Shown: positions 36,113 through 45,324 of the stretch, one piece after another
Layout of the letters: each line of letters opens with the position of its first letter
How positions within the stretch are numbered: the first letter of the stretch is position 1
Assembly: GCF_023100805.1 (NCBI RefSeq)
Contig: NZ_CP095855.1
Coordinates: 7,109,001 to 7,173,000, forward strand
Length of the DNA stretch: 64,000 nucleotides
Source of the DNA: Chitinophaga filiformis
GTDB taxonomy: Bacteria > Bacteroidota > Bacteroidia > Chitinophagales > Chitinophagaceae
Direction of reading: 5' to 3'
Translations under genes and position numbers: made by a program
Notes under the pieces: model-generated
Seen by the model: only the letters and a program-made list of their open reading frames with translations
Database searches by the model: none
What the model was told of the DNA's origin: nothing

Positions 36113-36397
36113 ATGAAAAATCTGAGAATAAACCATGTCGTGGTGGTTTTATTGCTGAGTGCTGCCAGTGCATTTGCAACGCATAGACAAGCGAACGCGA
36201 TCATGTTATGCAATACAATACCCAGTTCTTCCGGCCCGAGCATAGACAATGAATGCGCTTACTCACCGTCTCTCCCGTGTTGTTATATCGCCGCCGGTAG
36301 TACCGCTCAGTTTGTGATCCAAACCCAAAACGGAAACATTGTCACTATCAGGAGAAATACTTCATCTATGGTGACAATCTATGGCATCAGGCAATAG
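36113..36397 (+). CDS. Small secreted four-cysteine protein (DUF6520-like)
   Basis: 94 residues from ATG at 36113; the frame extends eight codons upstream, but the signal peptide (MKNLRINHVVVVLLLSAASAFA) fixes the start. The mature part of about 70 residues has cysteines at 33, 48, 56 and 57 (LCNT, ECAYS, LPCCYIAAGS), then a short beta region (FVIQTQNGNIVTI). Bacteroidota small secreted proteins of this kind occur near MauE-like genes. The four cysteines suggest one or two disulfides. Function is unknown: peptide signal, envelope component or toxin-like product are all possible. The stop is 17 bases from the convergent TlpA gene. Confidence 0.65.
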   Translation: MKNLRINHVVVVLLLSAASAFATHRQANAIMLCNTIPSSSGPSIDNECAYSPSLPCCYIAAGSTAQFVIQTQNGNIVTIRRNTSSMVTIYGIRQ

Positions 36398-36414
36398 TTA
36401 CCACAACCTGATGC
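36384..36414. terminator. Hairpin in the convergent gap
   Basis: An 8-bp stem (GCATCAGG at 36384-36391 with CCTGATGC at 36407-36414) encloses the plus-strand stop and abuts the minus-strand stop. It may end transcription in both directions. There is no clear T-run. Confidence 0.4.
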
Positions 36415-37824
36415 TTACAGGTCTTCTATCAATAAAACATCAACTAATCGCTCGCCTTCAAGCAGCGCAAGCCCATATTTGCCTAATTCCCTGTTTAGTG
36501 AGGGTATATCGTTCATCCTCGCGGTTATATTTACATCCACTTTGGATGTAAAATGGGTTTCGTCCACTATGATAGCAGATTCCAGCCCGCTATAGGGCGT
36601 CGTTTTGCTGCCTTCATTAAATGTCCTGATATGCTCAGTCAACAGTGAAAAATCTGCATTCTGTAACTTTAAATAATACATATTGCCTAATACATAAGGC
36701 TCGCCACCTTTTGTTCCAAGCCTGCTACTGTCCACTAAGGAGAGAATGTAACATGACACTTTCCGCCGGATGAATTTTCCTCTGACACCAAAATACCTGT
36801 AAAGATCTTCTTTCATTTTATCCATCAGGAATCCCCTGCCCTTTCCGGCAATAATCAGGTCGTAACAATACATATCGGCGGTTGTGTCTGGCGCCTGTTT
36901 AAAGTCTACTGTCAGCTTATGTAATATCTCCGCATCTCTGACATTAAAAAAAACTCTGGGCACCGTCACTAATTCCTGCTCCCATATTTCCTTACCCATC
37001 TTCCCATATGCAAGCCGCATCATCGTTCCCAGGGGAAGGTTCCATATACGGATCCTCCTCTCTGCATAAATACCGGCGTAGTCAATCGCTGAACTGGGGG
37101 GGTACTTCCTGTTATATCCACTTAGCATAGAGTATCCTATCAATCCTCTTATGGAATCGTTCAACATAAATTTCTCCGCAATATCAGCCTCCTGGTAAGA
37201 GTATACAGCGGCATGCCCGTGAGGAAGAACATTCACTTCCTTATTTATCGCAGCCAATGATTCTCCACGGGTTAACAAAGCGATATTATCATCGTTCAGA
37301 GCTTCATATCCGGTAATGGCCTTTACTACTCGATCTTTATCTATCCAGATATAGTGTGGGATATACTTATGTGGAAATACAAAAAACAAACTATCATTTA
37401 CATTGTTATCAACACCACGGGCAACGGTCAGCAGATTAAAACCCTGGTACCGGATATCCTCAAATAAACGGGCTACTTTAGGGAGGCTATCACTTGTAAC
37501 TGTAATTATCTGAAGCTCATTTTTATATTTATCCTGGATATGCTGTAATTTCGGGAACTGTGCCAAGCAGGGCTGACAAAAAACAGCCCAGAAATCAATT
37601 AATAAAGCCTTTCCACTAAATGCTGATAAGCTGACTTCCGTATCCTTATAATTAAGCACCTGCTGCAGTTTATAATCCGGAACAACTGCACCAATGCCAA
37701 GCGGTGCCGATATCGCTTTATAACCTTCAAAAGGTTCCTTCTCCTGTGCAGGCAAAGACAAATAACTTAGCGACACAAGCACTGATAACAGCAAATATTT
37801 AAGCATCTCTCTCTTATCTGACAT
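36415..37824 (-). CDS. TlpA-type thioredoxin-fold protein with a long C-terminal extension
   Basis: A 469-residue protein; Met7 is the more natural start for the signal peptide (LKYLLLSVLVSLSYLSLPAQ). Residues 45-195 form a TlpA/AhpC-type thioredoxin fold with the active-site pair in FWAVFCQPC (Cys83, Cys86). Here the WCxxC tryptophan is replaced by Phe. About 270 C-terminal residues have no recognised domain. TlpA-like proteins downstream of SusC/SusD pairs are common in Chitinophagaceae and presumably reduce disulfides of imported or surface proteins. Its first bases overlap the end of the SusD gene. Confidence 0.85.
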   Translation of the reverse strand: MSDKREMLKYLLLSVLVSLSYLSLPAQEKEPFEGYKAISAPLGIGAVVPDYKLQQVLNYKDTEVSLSAFSGKALLIDFWAVFCQPCLAQFPKLQHIQDKYKNELQIITVTSDSLPKVARLFEDIRYQGFNLLTVARGVDNNVNDSLFFVFPHKYIPHYIWIDKDRVVKAITGYEALNDDNIALLTRGESLAAINKEVNVLPHGHAAVYSYQEADIAEKFMLNDSIRGLIGYSMLSGYNRKYPPSSAIDYAGIYAERRIRIWNLPLGTMMRLAYGKMGKEIWEQELVTVPRVFFNVRDAEILHKLTVDFKQAPDTTADMYCYDLIIAGKGRGFLMDKMKEDLYRYFGVRGKFIRRKVSCYILSLVDSSRLGTKGGEPYVLGNMYYLKLQNADFSLLTEHIRTFNEGSKTTPYSGLESAIIVDETHFTSKVDVNITARMNDIPSLNRELGKYGLALLEGERLVDVLLIEDL

Positions 37825-39169
37825 TCTGTTCTATACCACTATAACTTATTTCATCCGCGGGAATCGGATATACATAACGCACGTCATTGGGAGGTAATTC
37901 ATAGACTGAACCATTCACTATCCTTTTAAGCGTTTTGGCAAACCTGGTGTCCTTGTTCAAACGTCTCAGGTCGAGCCAACGCAGCCCTCTGAACAACAAT
38001 TCCTTTCTTCTTTCAACCAGTATTTTTCTCAATGCGTCATCCGGATCTGATGCTGTCATATCTGCATAAGTGCCTGTCTTCCATCTTGTTCTCAGTAAAG
38101 TATTCAGGTCTTCCATAGCATGTGCAACATCTCCCATTCTGGCATAACATTCTGCCCGGCTGATATACATCTCATCAACGCCTATTCCTCCAAAATGCTG
38201 AAAGCTATTTCCGCTATAAGTACCTTTAAACATCTTTATACCGCCCGCCCCATCTCTGAAAAAAAGTACCTTTCGAAGGTCATTATCCTGGTATTGCCTG
38301 TACAAAAGAGAGTCAACAATCATAGTAGCCATCCGGGTCAACCCATTACCTGAAAGTTTCGCATAGAACAATACGTCATCATTAAACTCATCAAAAGGCA
38401 GTCCGGCATCGGGATCAATCGTATTATAATCCAGCAGCTCATGATAAATTGACAAAGACAGGTCAGCATTTTTCAGCGCTTCCTGGTAATTTCCCAAACT
38501 AAGATATATCCTTGCCAACAAACCATAGATCACGGCTTTGGACGGCCGGGTTTTAAAAGTAGTGATATCCGGTAAAAGTTCTGCGGCAACTGCGAGATCT
38601 GACAGTACCTGTTCGTAGGTAGCCTTGACACTTGCGCGCTGATAAATTACCTCCATTTCCGATTTTAATCTTAATGGGATACCCGGATCGGTAGCCGCAG
38701 TAGCACTGTCATATGGCTTACTGAATTCTTCTGCCAACGTGTAGAAAGATAATGCCCGGAAAAACAAGGCAGCGCCTTTTACGTTATTATAAGCAGCAGT
38801 TCCTTTGCCGGTTGTCAGTTTTTCTAATCCTTCCAGGACGAGATTACAATAGTTTATCCTTACGTAACCATTAGCCCAGTCAACCGCGATATCTTTCACC
38901 GGAAAAATATCCTTTCCCCATATATACGCATTTCGATCACTGTTTAATACAAGCCCGTTGTAGGTGGCGTCTGTTATATAATAATTATCAGCACCGGCTT
39001 CTCCATAAGAGGGAATATAAGCGTTCAATATATCCGTGTAGTCAATCATTGCCTGAAAATCAGCCACTGTCTGAGGAATAACCATAGACTGATCCGGCTT
39101 TATATCCAGCTTTTCTGTACATGCCGACAATAAAATGATGGCACTCGTAAATAATATACGATTAATCAT
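37814..39169 (-). CDS. SusD/RagB-type nutrient-binding lipoprotein
   Basis: A 451-residue lipoprotein (lipobox LSAC, acylated Cys17). The TPR-like helical core, KAVIYGLLARIYLSLGNYQEAL and the late ERRKELLFRGLRWLDLRRLNKD are SusD hallmarks. SusD-like proteins cap the TonB-dependent SusC-like channel and capture the substrate on the cell surface. No glycoside hydrolase adjoins, so the ligand may not be a glycan. It lies 16 bases downstream of the SusC-like gene and overlaps the TlpA gene. Confidence 0.95.
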   Translation of the reverse strand: MINRILFTSAIILLSACTEKLDIKPDQSMVIPQTVADFQAMIDYTDILNAYIPSYGEAGADNYYITDATYNGLVLNSDRNAYIWGKDIFPVKDIAVDWANGYVRINYCNLVLEGLEKLTTGKGTAAYNNVKGAALFFRALSFYTLAEEFSKPYDSATAATDPGIPLRLKSEMEVIYQRASVKATYEQVLSDLAVAAELLPDITTFKTRPSKAVIYGLLARIYLSLGNYQEALKNADLSLSIYHELLDYNTIDPDAGLPFDEFNDDVLFYAKLSGNGLTRMATMIVDSLLYRQYQDNDLRKVLFFRDGAGGIKMFKGTYSGNSFQHFGGIGVDEMYISRAECYARMGDVAHAMEDLNTLLRTRWKTGTYADMTASDPDDALRKILVERRKELLFRGLRWLDLRRLNKDTRFAKTLKRIVNGSVYELPPNDVRYVYPIPADEISYSGIEQNVR

Positions 39170-39185
39170 ATTAACATATTAACGG

Positions 39186-42100
39186 TTAGAACTTTGCATT
39201 ACACCCCAGGGAAAAAGTCCTTGGCGCAGGATAGCCCATTACATAATCCGGATCCAGCCCGGCCTTATTAGCCTTCCAGATAATACCGACGTTATTGGCA
39301 TATAAGTATAGTTGTATATCTTTGATGCCGGTTTTACCCAGCAGTGAGGGGTTGAATGAATAACTTAATCTCAGGTCTTGTAAACGTATATGATCTCCCT
39401 TTTCAACAAGCACACTTGAGTACTGGTAGAAGTAATCTCTGCTGGGATCTCCGGGATATGTCATGGAAGGTACATTTGTATGTAGTTCATCTCCGGGCCG
39501 CTGCCAACGGGAGGAATAATCTTTATGCGCTCCCGACCAGCTGCTAAATAAACTATTGTACAGGATAGAAGACCGTTTGAAATAATATCTCAGCTTATAA
39601 GCCAGGTTAACCGATAAGGTGAAATGCCGGTATGAAACCGTATTGCGCACTGCACCAAAAATTGTAGGACGTGCAGAACCATGATAAAGAATATTACTTT
39701 CATCTTCGCTGCCCAATATTGCATTGTAATCTTTGCTTACCTTTCCGGCCAGATAACCCTGTGGATCCCCATTATGTGGGTCCAGCCCCGCCCATTTATA
39801 GCTGTAAACACCATACACAGGCTTACCAACGAATGGAATTAAAACAGATCCTGTACCATCGCCACTGTAAACAGCTCCCCTTATGCCTTTAAAATAATTG
39901 TACCGGGTTATTTTATCCCAATTATAACTAAACAAAAAATCCGTTGTCCAGCTAACCCTCCTGTTGATGTTATAGGATGTCAGGCTGATATCCACTCCTC
40001 CTCCGCTCATATCAGCAAAATTCCCTTTGAACATGGTTGTTCCGGTTTGCATTGCAATAGATTGCTCCCCTATCAGATCATCTCCCTTTTTCCGGTAATA
40101 CTCAATACTGCCACTCAGCATCCTGTTCCTCATTTCGAAGTCTACTCCAACATTGAGTGTTCCGATCTTCTCCCATCTCAGCCTTGAATTTGGACGATTA
40201 GCAATACCAGCCTGCGGTAGTCCGGCTATATTGCCAGTATTCCTGTATATTATCGCTAATTGCCCATAAAGGCCAGGATCAAGGTTCCCGTTATACCCAT
40301 ATGTTGTCCTTATTTTCAGATATGGCAGCCAGTCAGATTTGTAGAATCGCTCCCTGCTTACTTCCCATCCCACGCCAGCAGACCACAAAGGCACTCCTTT
40401 CTGGTTGGTATTTACGCCCCAGATATTGCTCTGATCAAGACGCATACTGGCTGAGACAATATATCTTTCATTAAGCGTGTAAGCGGCGTTACCAAAATAA
40501 GAAATAAAGTCATTGTTGTAGCGGGTCGTTATGCCTCCACCGGGAATATATCCTCCTGCTCCAAGGTAGCGGTAGGCGTCATAATATCTGGTGTAATCAA
40601 TCTGATTATTGTAAGAAAGATTCTCTTTGTTGTACCCGTAATAAATATAACCGTTTTCCTTTGTAACCGTTTCTCTTTGTTCAAAACCGGCAATAGCGGC
40701 AACATTATGCTTCCCTGCAAAGGTTCTGTTGAAATTCAGTTGCGCCCTGTAGTTATTGCTGGTAAGCTCTCTGTTACTTTCTTCCAAGATGCCCCCAATG
40801 GGTATAGGGTGTGTCACATTATTTGCATCAACCTGCGTGAACAGATTGATCAGGTTCCGGGTATAATATGTTTCCGTGCTATTATAGTATTCTGTTTTGC
40901 CTATCTGCTTTTCAAACTGGTATCTTATTTCTGCATTTAGTCCTTTGACGATATTTATTTTCATCCCCGGATTAAGCCTGATATGATATCTTCTTTCCGC
41001 ATTGTCAATTGTCTTCAGTTCGTCCAATGGCCGGTATGTCCAGTCTAATAAACCGTCGCCATGCAGCTGACTGATAAAGCTATACCGGAAATCTTTAGGC
41101 AAGGGTAAGGCATTACCATTAGCATCTGCCAGTTGTGCGTATGGATAATAAAGGTCTTTCCCTCCCGCCGGAGTAATAGCAATACGGCCTATGTCCATGT
41201 TTGCTTTATTCATTACAAACGAAACACCTGACGATAGCTCTACCCTGTCCCATAAATGAAACGTGCTGTAATTATTGATCGTAAAACGGCTGGATGCATC
41301 TGTTACTTTATTGTTCAATATCCTGTCATACCCTACTGACAGCAGGTAAGCCGATTTATCTCCTCCACTGCTGATGTTCACTGCATACTGCTGACTGACG
41401 CTGTTCCTGTAAAAATATTTTTTGTAGTCCCTTCTGATATCATTCTTCTTAAGCTGATCAATGTCTGCATCTGCTTCGGCCGCAGAGATCAGCCCACTTC
41501 TCTTTTTATCCAGCAGGTCCACAACAGGAGAAATAACCGGATAGCTGTAATCATTGGAAAGATCCGCATCATAAAATCCCTTGTCGAACAAATACTTTTC
41601 AACATCAATAAATTCACTGGAACCCAGGAAAGCAGGATTATAAAAAAGGTTGGGCTTAGCGCCTATGGTAACATTCGTATTTGCTTCCACCTTCAGTGCC
41701 TGATGCAGTTTTCCTTTTTTTGTAGTGATCACGATCACGCCATTGCCTGAAAAAGCCCCCCAGATAGAGGCTGCAGCCGCGTCTTTGAGGATCGTGACGT
41801 TTTCAATATCATTAGGGTTCAGCAGGTTAATGTCGCCGGTGAAAGGAAAATTATCCACTACTATCAGGGGCTGTGCATTCGCAAGAATGGTGCTTCTGCC
41901 CCGTATTGAAATGTAGGCTTCATTCGAATAAGGCGGAATATTCTTATTAGGGAACAACACACCGCTGGTAACACCTTCCAGCCGTTCAAGTATAGTAGGG
42001 CCTACCCTGCGGTTCAGCAACTGATTGTTTACCTGCACGAAAGACCCCGTTGCCCTTTCAGCAGGTATCTTTTGATAGCCATTGCTTCTGACCGCCACCA

Positions 42101-42731
42101 CAGCAAGATCGGTGATCACAGGCTCTAATACGACACGAAGCACAGCGGCAGGTTTTATGCTGATCGCCCGGGTTTTAAACCCCGTATAACTGATCCTCAC
42201 AATACTGTCAGCGCCGGTATTATTCAAATAAAAAGCGCCTTTCTCATTCGTTCTTGTTCCGCTCTTGCCGGCGCCGGGTATATTTATAGTAGCGCCTTCC
42301 AGGGGCGTACCATCCGGCATGGTAACAATTCCGCGGATGGCTGGTGCTTCATTTTTCTTTGCAGGTGCATCCTCATCTGCAGCTTTCTCTTTTCTGAAAA
42401 TACCGATCCTGTTCATACGTACCTCCCAGTCATAACCACGGGACGCCAGCAATTTCTCCAGCACTTGTGTCAGGGACACACTGCTTTCATGCACGCTTAT
42501 TTTGATCCGGTCATTAACAGTTTGATTATTGTAGAAGAAAGTATATCCGGTTTCACGGCTTATGATATTGAAAAGATCAGCAAGAGTAATGTTCTCATAT
42601 TGCAGGGATATTTTTCGCTGAATGTTTTTATCCTGGGCATGGACAGGAAGAACAGTAAAAGGGGAAATGAGCAAAACAATGACCCAGAGGCCATACTTTA
42701 TATGGTCCCGACAACAGTGAGACATAATCAT
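39186..42731 (-). CDS. SusC/RagA-type TonB-dependent transporter with STN domain
   Basis: A 1181-residue outer-membrane protein. After the signal peptide (to about residue 33) comes an STN domain (about 40-110, ISLQYENITLADLFNIIS), used for signal transfer to the FecR anti-sigma factor. A carboxypeptidase-regulatory-like domain (about 128-205) precedes the SusC plug with ISIRGRSTI, LNPNDIENVTILKDAAAASIWG and NGVIVITTKKG. The rest is the 22-strand barrel, ending in FSLGCNAKF. With SusD it imports a large substrate. It diverges from the sigma/FecR pair, the usual transcription-inducing arrangement for substrate-sensing transporters. Confidence 0.96.
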   Translation of the reverse strand: MIMSHCCRDHIKYGLWVIVLLISPFTVLPVHAQDKNIQRKISLQYENITLADLFNIISRETGYTFFYNNQTVNDRIKISVHESSVSLTQVLEKLLASRGYDWEVRMNRIGIFRKEKAADEDAPAKKNEAPAIRGIVTMPDGTPLEGATINIPGAGKSGTRTNEKGAFYLNNTGADSIVRISYTGFKTRAISIKPAAVLRVVLEPVITDLAVVAVRSNGYQKIPAERATGSFVQVNNQLLNRRVGPTILERLEGVTSGVLFPNKNIPPYSNEAYISIRGRSTILANAQPLIVVDNFPFTGDINLLNPNDIENVTILKDAAAASIWGAFSGNGVIVITTKKGKLHQALKVEANTNVTIGAKPNLFYNPAFLGSSEFIDVEKYLFDKGFYDADLSNDYSYPVISPVVDLLDKKRSGLISAAEADADIDQLKKNDIRRDYKKYFYRNSVSQQYAVNISSGGDKSAYLLSVGYDRILNNKVTDASSRFTINNYSTFHLWDRVELSSGVSFVMNKANMDIGRIAITPAGGKDLYYPYAQLADANGNALPLPKDFRYSFISQLHGDGLLDWTYRPLDELKTIDNAERRYHIRLNPGMKINIVKGLNAEIRYQFEKQIGKTEYYNSTETYYTRNLINLFTQVDANNVTHPIPIGGILEESNRELTSNNYRAQLNFNRTFAGKHNVAAIAGFEQRETVTKENGYIYYGYNKENLSYNNQIDYTRYYDAYRYLGAGGYIPGGGITTRYNNDFISYFGNAAYTLNERYIVSASMRLDQSNIWGVNTNQKGVPLWSAGVGWEVSRERFYKSDWLPYLKIRTTYGYNGNLDPGLYGQLAIIYRNTGNIAGLPQAGIANRPNSRLRWEKIGTLNVGVDFEMRNRMLSGSIEYYRKKGDDLIGEQSIAMQTGTTMFKGNFADMSGGGVDISLTSYNINRRVSWTTDFLFSYNWDKITRYNYFKGIRGAVYSGDGTGSVLIPFVGKPVYGVYSYKWAGLDPHNGDPQGYLAGKVSKDYNAILGSEDESNILYHGSARPTIFGAVRNTVSYRHFTLSVNLAYKLRYYFKRSSILYNSLFSSWSGAHKDYSSRWQRPGDELHTNVPSMTYPGDPSRDYFYQYSSVLVEKGDHIRLQDLRLSYSFNPSLLGKTGIKDIQLYLYANNVGIIWKANKAGLDPDYVMGYPAPRTFSLGCNAKF

Positions 42732-43166
42732 CAGTAATTATAGTGGTCAATAAAACGTTTACTACAATTGCACAATGCCTGAAACTGACTAACGCATAAG
42801 TATTGTAAATTTAGTGTGACATCTTATCCAAAAAAGCTTTAGTGGCCGGATAGCTTTTTTTGAAAACGAGAAAACCGCTAATTTGTTTTTAGCGTATATG
42901 TACTCAGTGCCATAACAATCTCAATAAAAGACATCCACGATTCCAAAGCGCACGCAAGGACCTAAAAGACAAGCATTTACAGCACGGTAGCATTGTTTAC
43001 GTACTTATCTCAACGACACATTCACAAATCATTAACATGAGTACCCATAAGTTAATTTCAAAATAACATTTATGTCTTTAGTACTTTCGCCCCACTTTCT
43101 TAATAAAAAAACAAACTGTATCTGGGGGATCAGCATAACATTCGTAAATAGTAAAGGGTTTATATA
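42732..43166. other. Divergent control region of the SusC and sigma genes
   Basis: The region carries promoters for both directions. A hairpin with T-runs on both sides (AAAAAAGCT at 42830-42838, AGCTTTTTT at 42852-42860) lies 99 bases from the SusC start. TACTTTCG at 43082-43089 is one base off a TAnnTTTG box for the sigma gene. No other gene was seen. Confidence 0.4.
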
Positions 43167-43700
43167 ATGCGTCATGCGAATACTAACGATCTGCCTCTTG
43201 CAGACGATAATGTTACATACGAGAATATATTTCAGAACCATGCAAAGGCACTGTGGGCCGAAGCCTACCGGCTGTTAAAAGACAGTCAGGACGCCAAAGA
43301 CATTGTTCAGGAGCTGATCATAGAAATATGGGAAAAGCGCTCCCTGTCGAATGTACAAACCAATGTACGCTCCTACCTGTTCCAGTCCCTCCGTTATAAA
43401 TGTTACCGCTATATTAAAACGAAGGACACAGAGGAATGTAAAAAAGATGCATGGTCATTCTCGCAGGATTTTGCTACCAAAGCAGAAACCAGCATAGAGA
43501 AGGAAGAGTTGAAACGCATCATCTCTGCTGCGATCAAAACACTCCCTTTGCAGTCGTCCAACATTTTTACCCAGGTTTTTATTGAAGGTAAAAAAAGAAA
43601 GGAAGTAGCACTGGACCTGGGCCTCTCCATCAATACCGTCAATGTTCACATCTTTACTGCCTGTAAAAAACTACAGGAGAAACTGAAAAAGATCCTGTAA
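43167..43700 (+). CDS. ECF-type RNA polymerase sigma factor (FecI-like)
   Basis: A 177-residue sigma-70 family protein with region 2 (SQDAKDIVQELIIEIWEKR, then a SYLFQSLRYKCYRYI stretch) and region 4 (GKKRKEVALDLGLSINTVNVHIFTACKKL), and no region 1 or 3. It should direct transcription of the divergent SusC/SusD/TlpA operon when released by the FecR protein. The FecR gene starts 42 bases downstream. Confidence 0.93.
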   Translation: MRHANTNDLPLADDNVTYENIFQNHAKALWAEAYRLLKDSQDAKDIVQELIIEIWEKRSLSNVQTNVRSYLFQSLRYKCYRYIKTKDTEECKKDAWSFSQDFATKAETSIEKEELKRIISAAIKTLPLQSSNIFTQVFIEGKKRKEVALDLGLSINTVNVHIFTACKKLQEKLKKIL

Positions 43701-43742
43701 GCACTAAAGCTTTTATACTGGTATTGTCACAATGAGAAGTAC

Positions 43743-44888
43743 ATGGAGAGTAGATCTGACATACATGAGTTATTAATGCTTAAGCTGACAGGCGGTCTGA
43801 GTAAAGACCTGCAGGAAGAAGTCGATGCATTGATTGAGGGAGACCCTGAGGTAAAAGCAGCCTGGAAACATCTCCGGGAATATTACCTCCTGCATGCAGC
43901 ACGCAGGGCGGATTTTGACAGTATCTCGGCTGACGATATCATGTCTGGTGTAAAGGACAGGGTATTTTCCCCGCAGCCCCGGCCCGCCGTCCGTAGCGGG
44001 AAATGGATCATAGCCGCGGCAGCCGCCCTTCTTGGTGCAGGAATATTCATATACGCCATCACAAAAACCAACCATTCCTCTAAAGTCCTGTCTGCCGTTC
44101 ATAAGAACATTCCCGCCAAAAGTGTTTACCTTGAGCTGCAGAATGGCCAGATTATCGACCTCTCCGGCGGCGAACAATATCAAAAGACGGAGGATGGGCA
44201 GGTTACACTCAATAACAGCAGGAACACCCTCACGTTCATAGCAGACAGGAACAACAGCGGACTGAATAAACTGATAGTACCCAGCGGTAAAGAATATTCC
44301 GTAAGGCTCTCTGATGGTACGGAGATCCGGATGAATTCCGGCAGTACCCTGCAGTTTCCCTTCGGATTCGCAGGTAGCTCCAGGGAAATATCCATTACCG
44401 GGGAAGCCTATATAAAAGTTGCGGCAGCGGCAGCCCAACCCTTCACAGTGCACACGCCTGATGCCACCATACAGGTATTGGGCACGGAATTCAATGTTAA
44501 CACATATAGTCCGGGTAAAGCCGCCGTATCCCTTATCCAGGGCGCGGTGAAGGTACTTGCAGGCAGGCAGGAAGCCATACTTCAACCAGGGTTCCAGCTG
44601 GAATATACTACTCAAAATGGCATCAATACGCATCCATTTGATAAAAACGACGTACTTTCATGGCTGGAAGGAAGATACGACTTCAGGGAAACACCGCTTA
44701 GTGAGATAATACCTATACTGGAAAGATGGTATGACGTAAAGATCGTGACAGACCATCCTGCTGTAGCTGATAAGACATTTACTATGCTGATCAGAAAACC
44801 AGAGGGGATTCAAGCCTTCCTGGAAATGCTGAAAGTAATCCGTGGTGCAGACTATTACTATAAAAATGATACTATACATATTAAGTAG
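43743..44888 (+). CDS. FecR-type anti-sigma factor
   Basis: A 381-residue inner-membrane regulator: a cytoplasmic anti-sigma segment (about 1-85), one transmembrane helix (about 88-107), a periplasmic FecR domain (about 175-275, TVPSGKEYSVRLSDGTEIRMNSGS-like run and FTVHTPDATIQVLGTEFNV) and a C-terminal STN-like DUF4974 domain (about 310-381, YDFRETPLSEIIPILERWYDVKI). It should sequester the ECF sigma factor until the STN domain of the SusC-like transporter signals substrate. A terminator follows 67 bases after the stop. Confidence 0.94.
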   Translation: MESRSDIHELLMLKLTGGLSKDLQEEVDALIEGDPEVKAAWKHLREYYLLHAARRADFDSISADDIMSGVKDRVFSPQPRPAVRSGKWIIAAAAALLGAGIFIYAITKTNHSSKVLSAVHKNIPAKSVYLELQNGQIIDLSGGEQYQKTEDGQVTLNNSRNTLTFIADRNNSGLNKLIVPSGKEYSVRLSDGTEIRMNSGSTLQFPFGFAGSSREISITGEAYIKVAAAAAQPFTVHTPDATIQVLGTEFNVNTYSPGKAAVSLIQGAVKVLAGRQEAILQPGFQLEYTTQNGINTHPFDKNDVLSWLEGRYDFRETPLSEIIPILERWYDVKIVTDHPAVADKTFTMLIRKPEGIQAFLEMLKVIRGADYYYKNDTIHIK

Positions 44889-44955
44889 TACCGCCAGGCC
44901 ATAAGGCCCCCAGCGAATACTATTACCTTCGTTTACGAACAATGCAAAATGAAAT

Positions 44956-44990
44956 ACCGGTACTTTATTCCTTTAGTGCCGGTTTTTTTT
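44956..44990 (+). terminator. Intrinsic terminator of the sigma/FecR operon
   Basis: ACCGGTACT (44956-44964) pairs with AGTGCCGGT (44975-44983, one mismatch), followed by eight T. Confidence 0.8.
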
Positions 44991-45043
44991 GCCCTTTTTT
45001 GTCCTGCCGTAAACGGTATATCTTAATACTTATTCCAGTAATA

Positions 45044-45253
45044 TCAGTAAGCGGGAGGTTTTTTAGAGGATTCCTCAGGATTTTCCAGGCGCTCATCCAG
45101 CTGCTCGTCGCTCAATTCCCACTCTGCCTCGTCGGTGGCTGACTCCGTTTCATCAAAAGCTCCTCCGGACCCGGTATGTACTATTTCTTCTTCTTTACCG
45201 GTATCTGTTGACTGTTCATTGTCCCTGTCCTTAAATAAATAAAAATCTATCAT
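45044..45253 (-). CDS. Small acidic hypothetical protein
   Basis: About 69 residues from Met at 45253 (MIDFYLFKD); the frame is open 12 codons further. The protein is strongly acidic with runs such as GKEEEIVHT and AEWELSDEQLDERLENPEE, and no hydrophobic segment. It looks unstructured, apart from a possible helix at 45-60. It is the last frame of the minus-strand signalling operon, 71 bases after the receiver-kinase gene. The protein is not recognised. It might be a small regulator of one of the neighbouring signalling proteins, but that is only positional. Confidence 0.45.
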   Translation of the reverse strand: MIDFYLFKDRDNEQSTDTGKEEEIVHTGSGGAFDETESATDEAEWELSDEQLDERLENPEESSKKPPAY

Positions 45254-45324
45254 ACACATGTTGAATTGGCTATTCCTATCATTCAACATTTAATTTATGA
45301 AATTTTTTCCTTACCTGATAGCTT

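Noticed and set aside
43773..44633. 286-codon minus-strand frame opposite the FecR gene
   Set aside because: The sense strand has clear FecR motifs, and the antisense translation is Cys/Gly-rich with no family resemblance.
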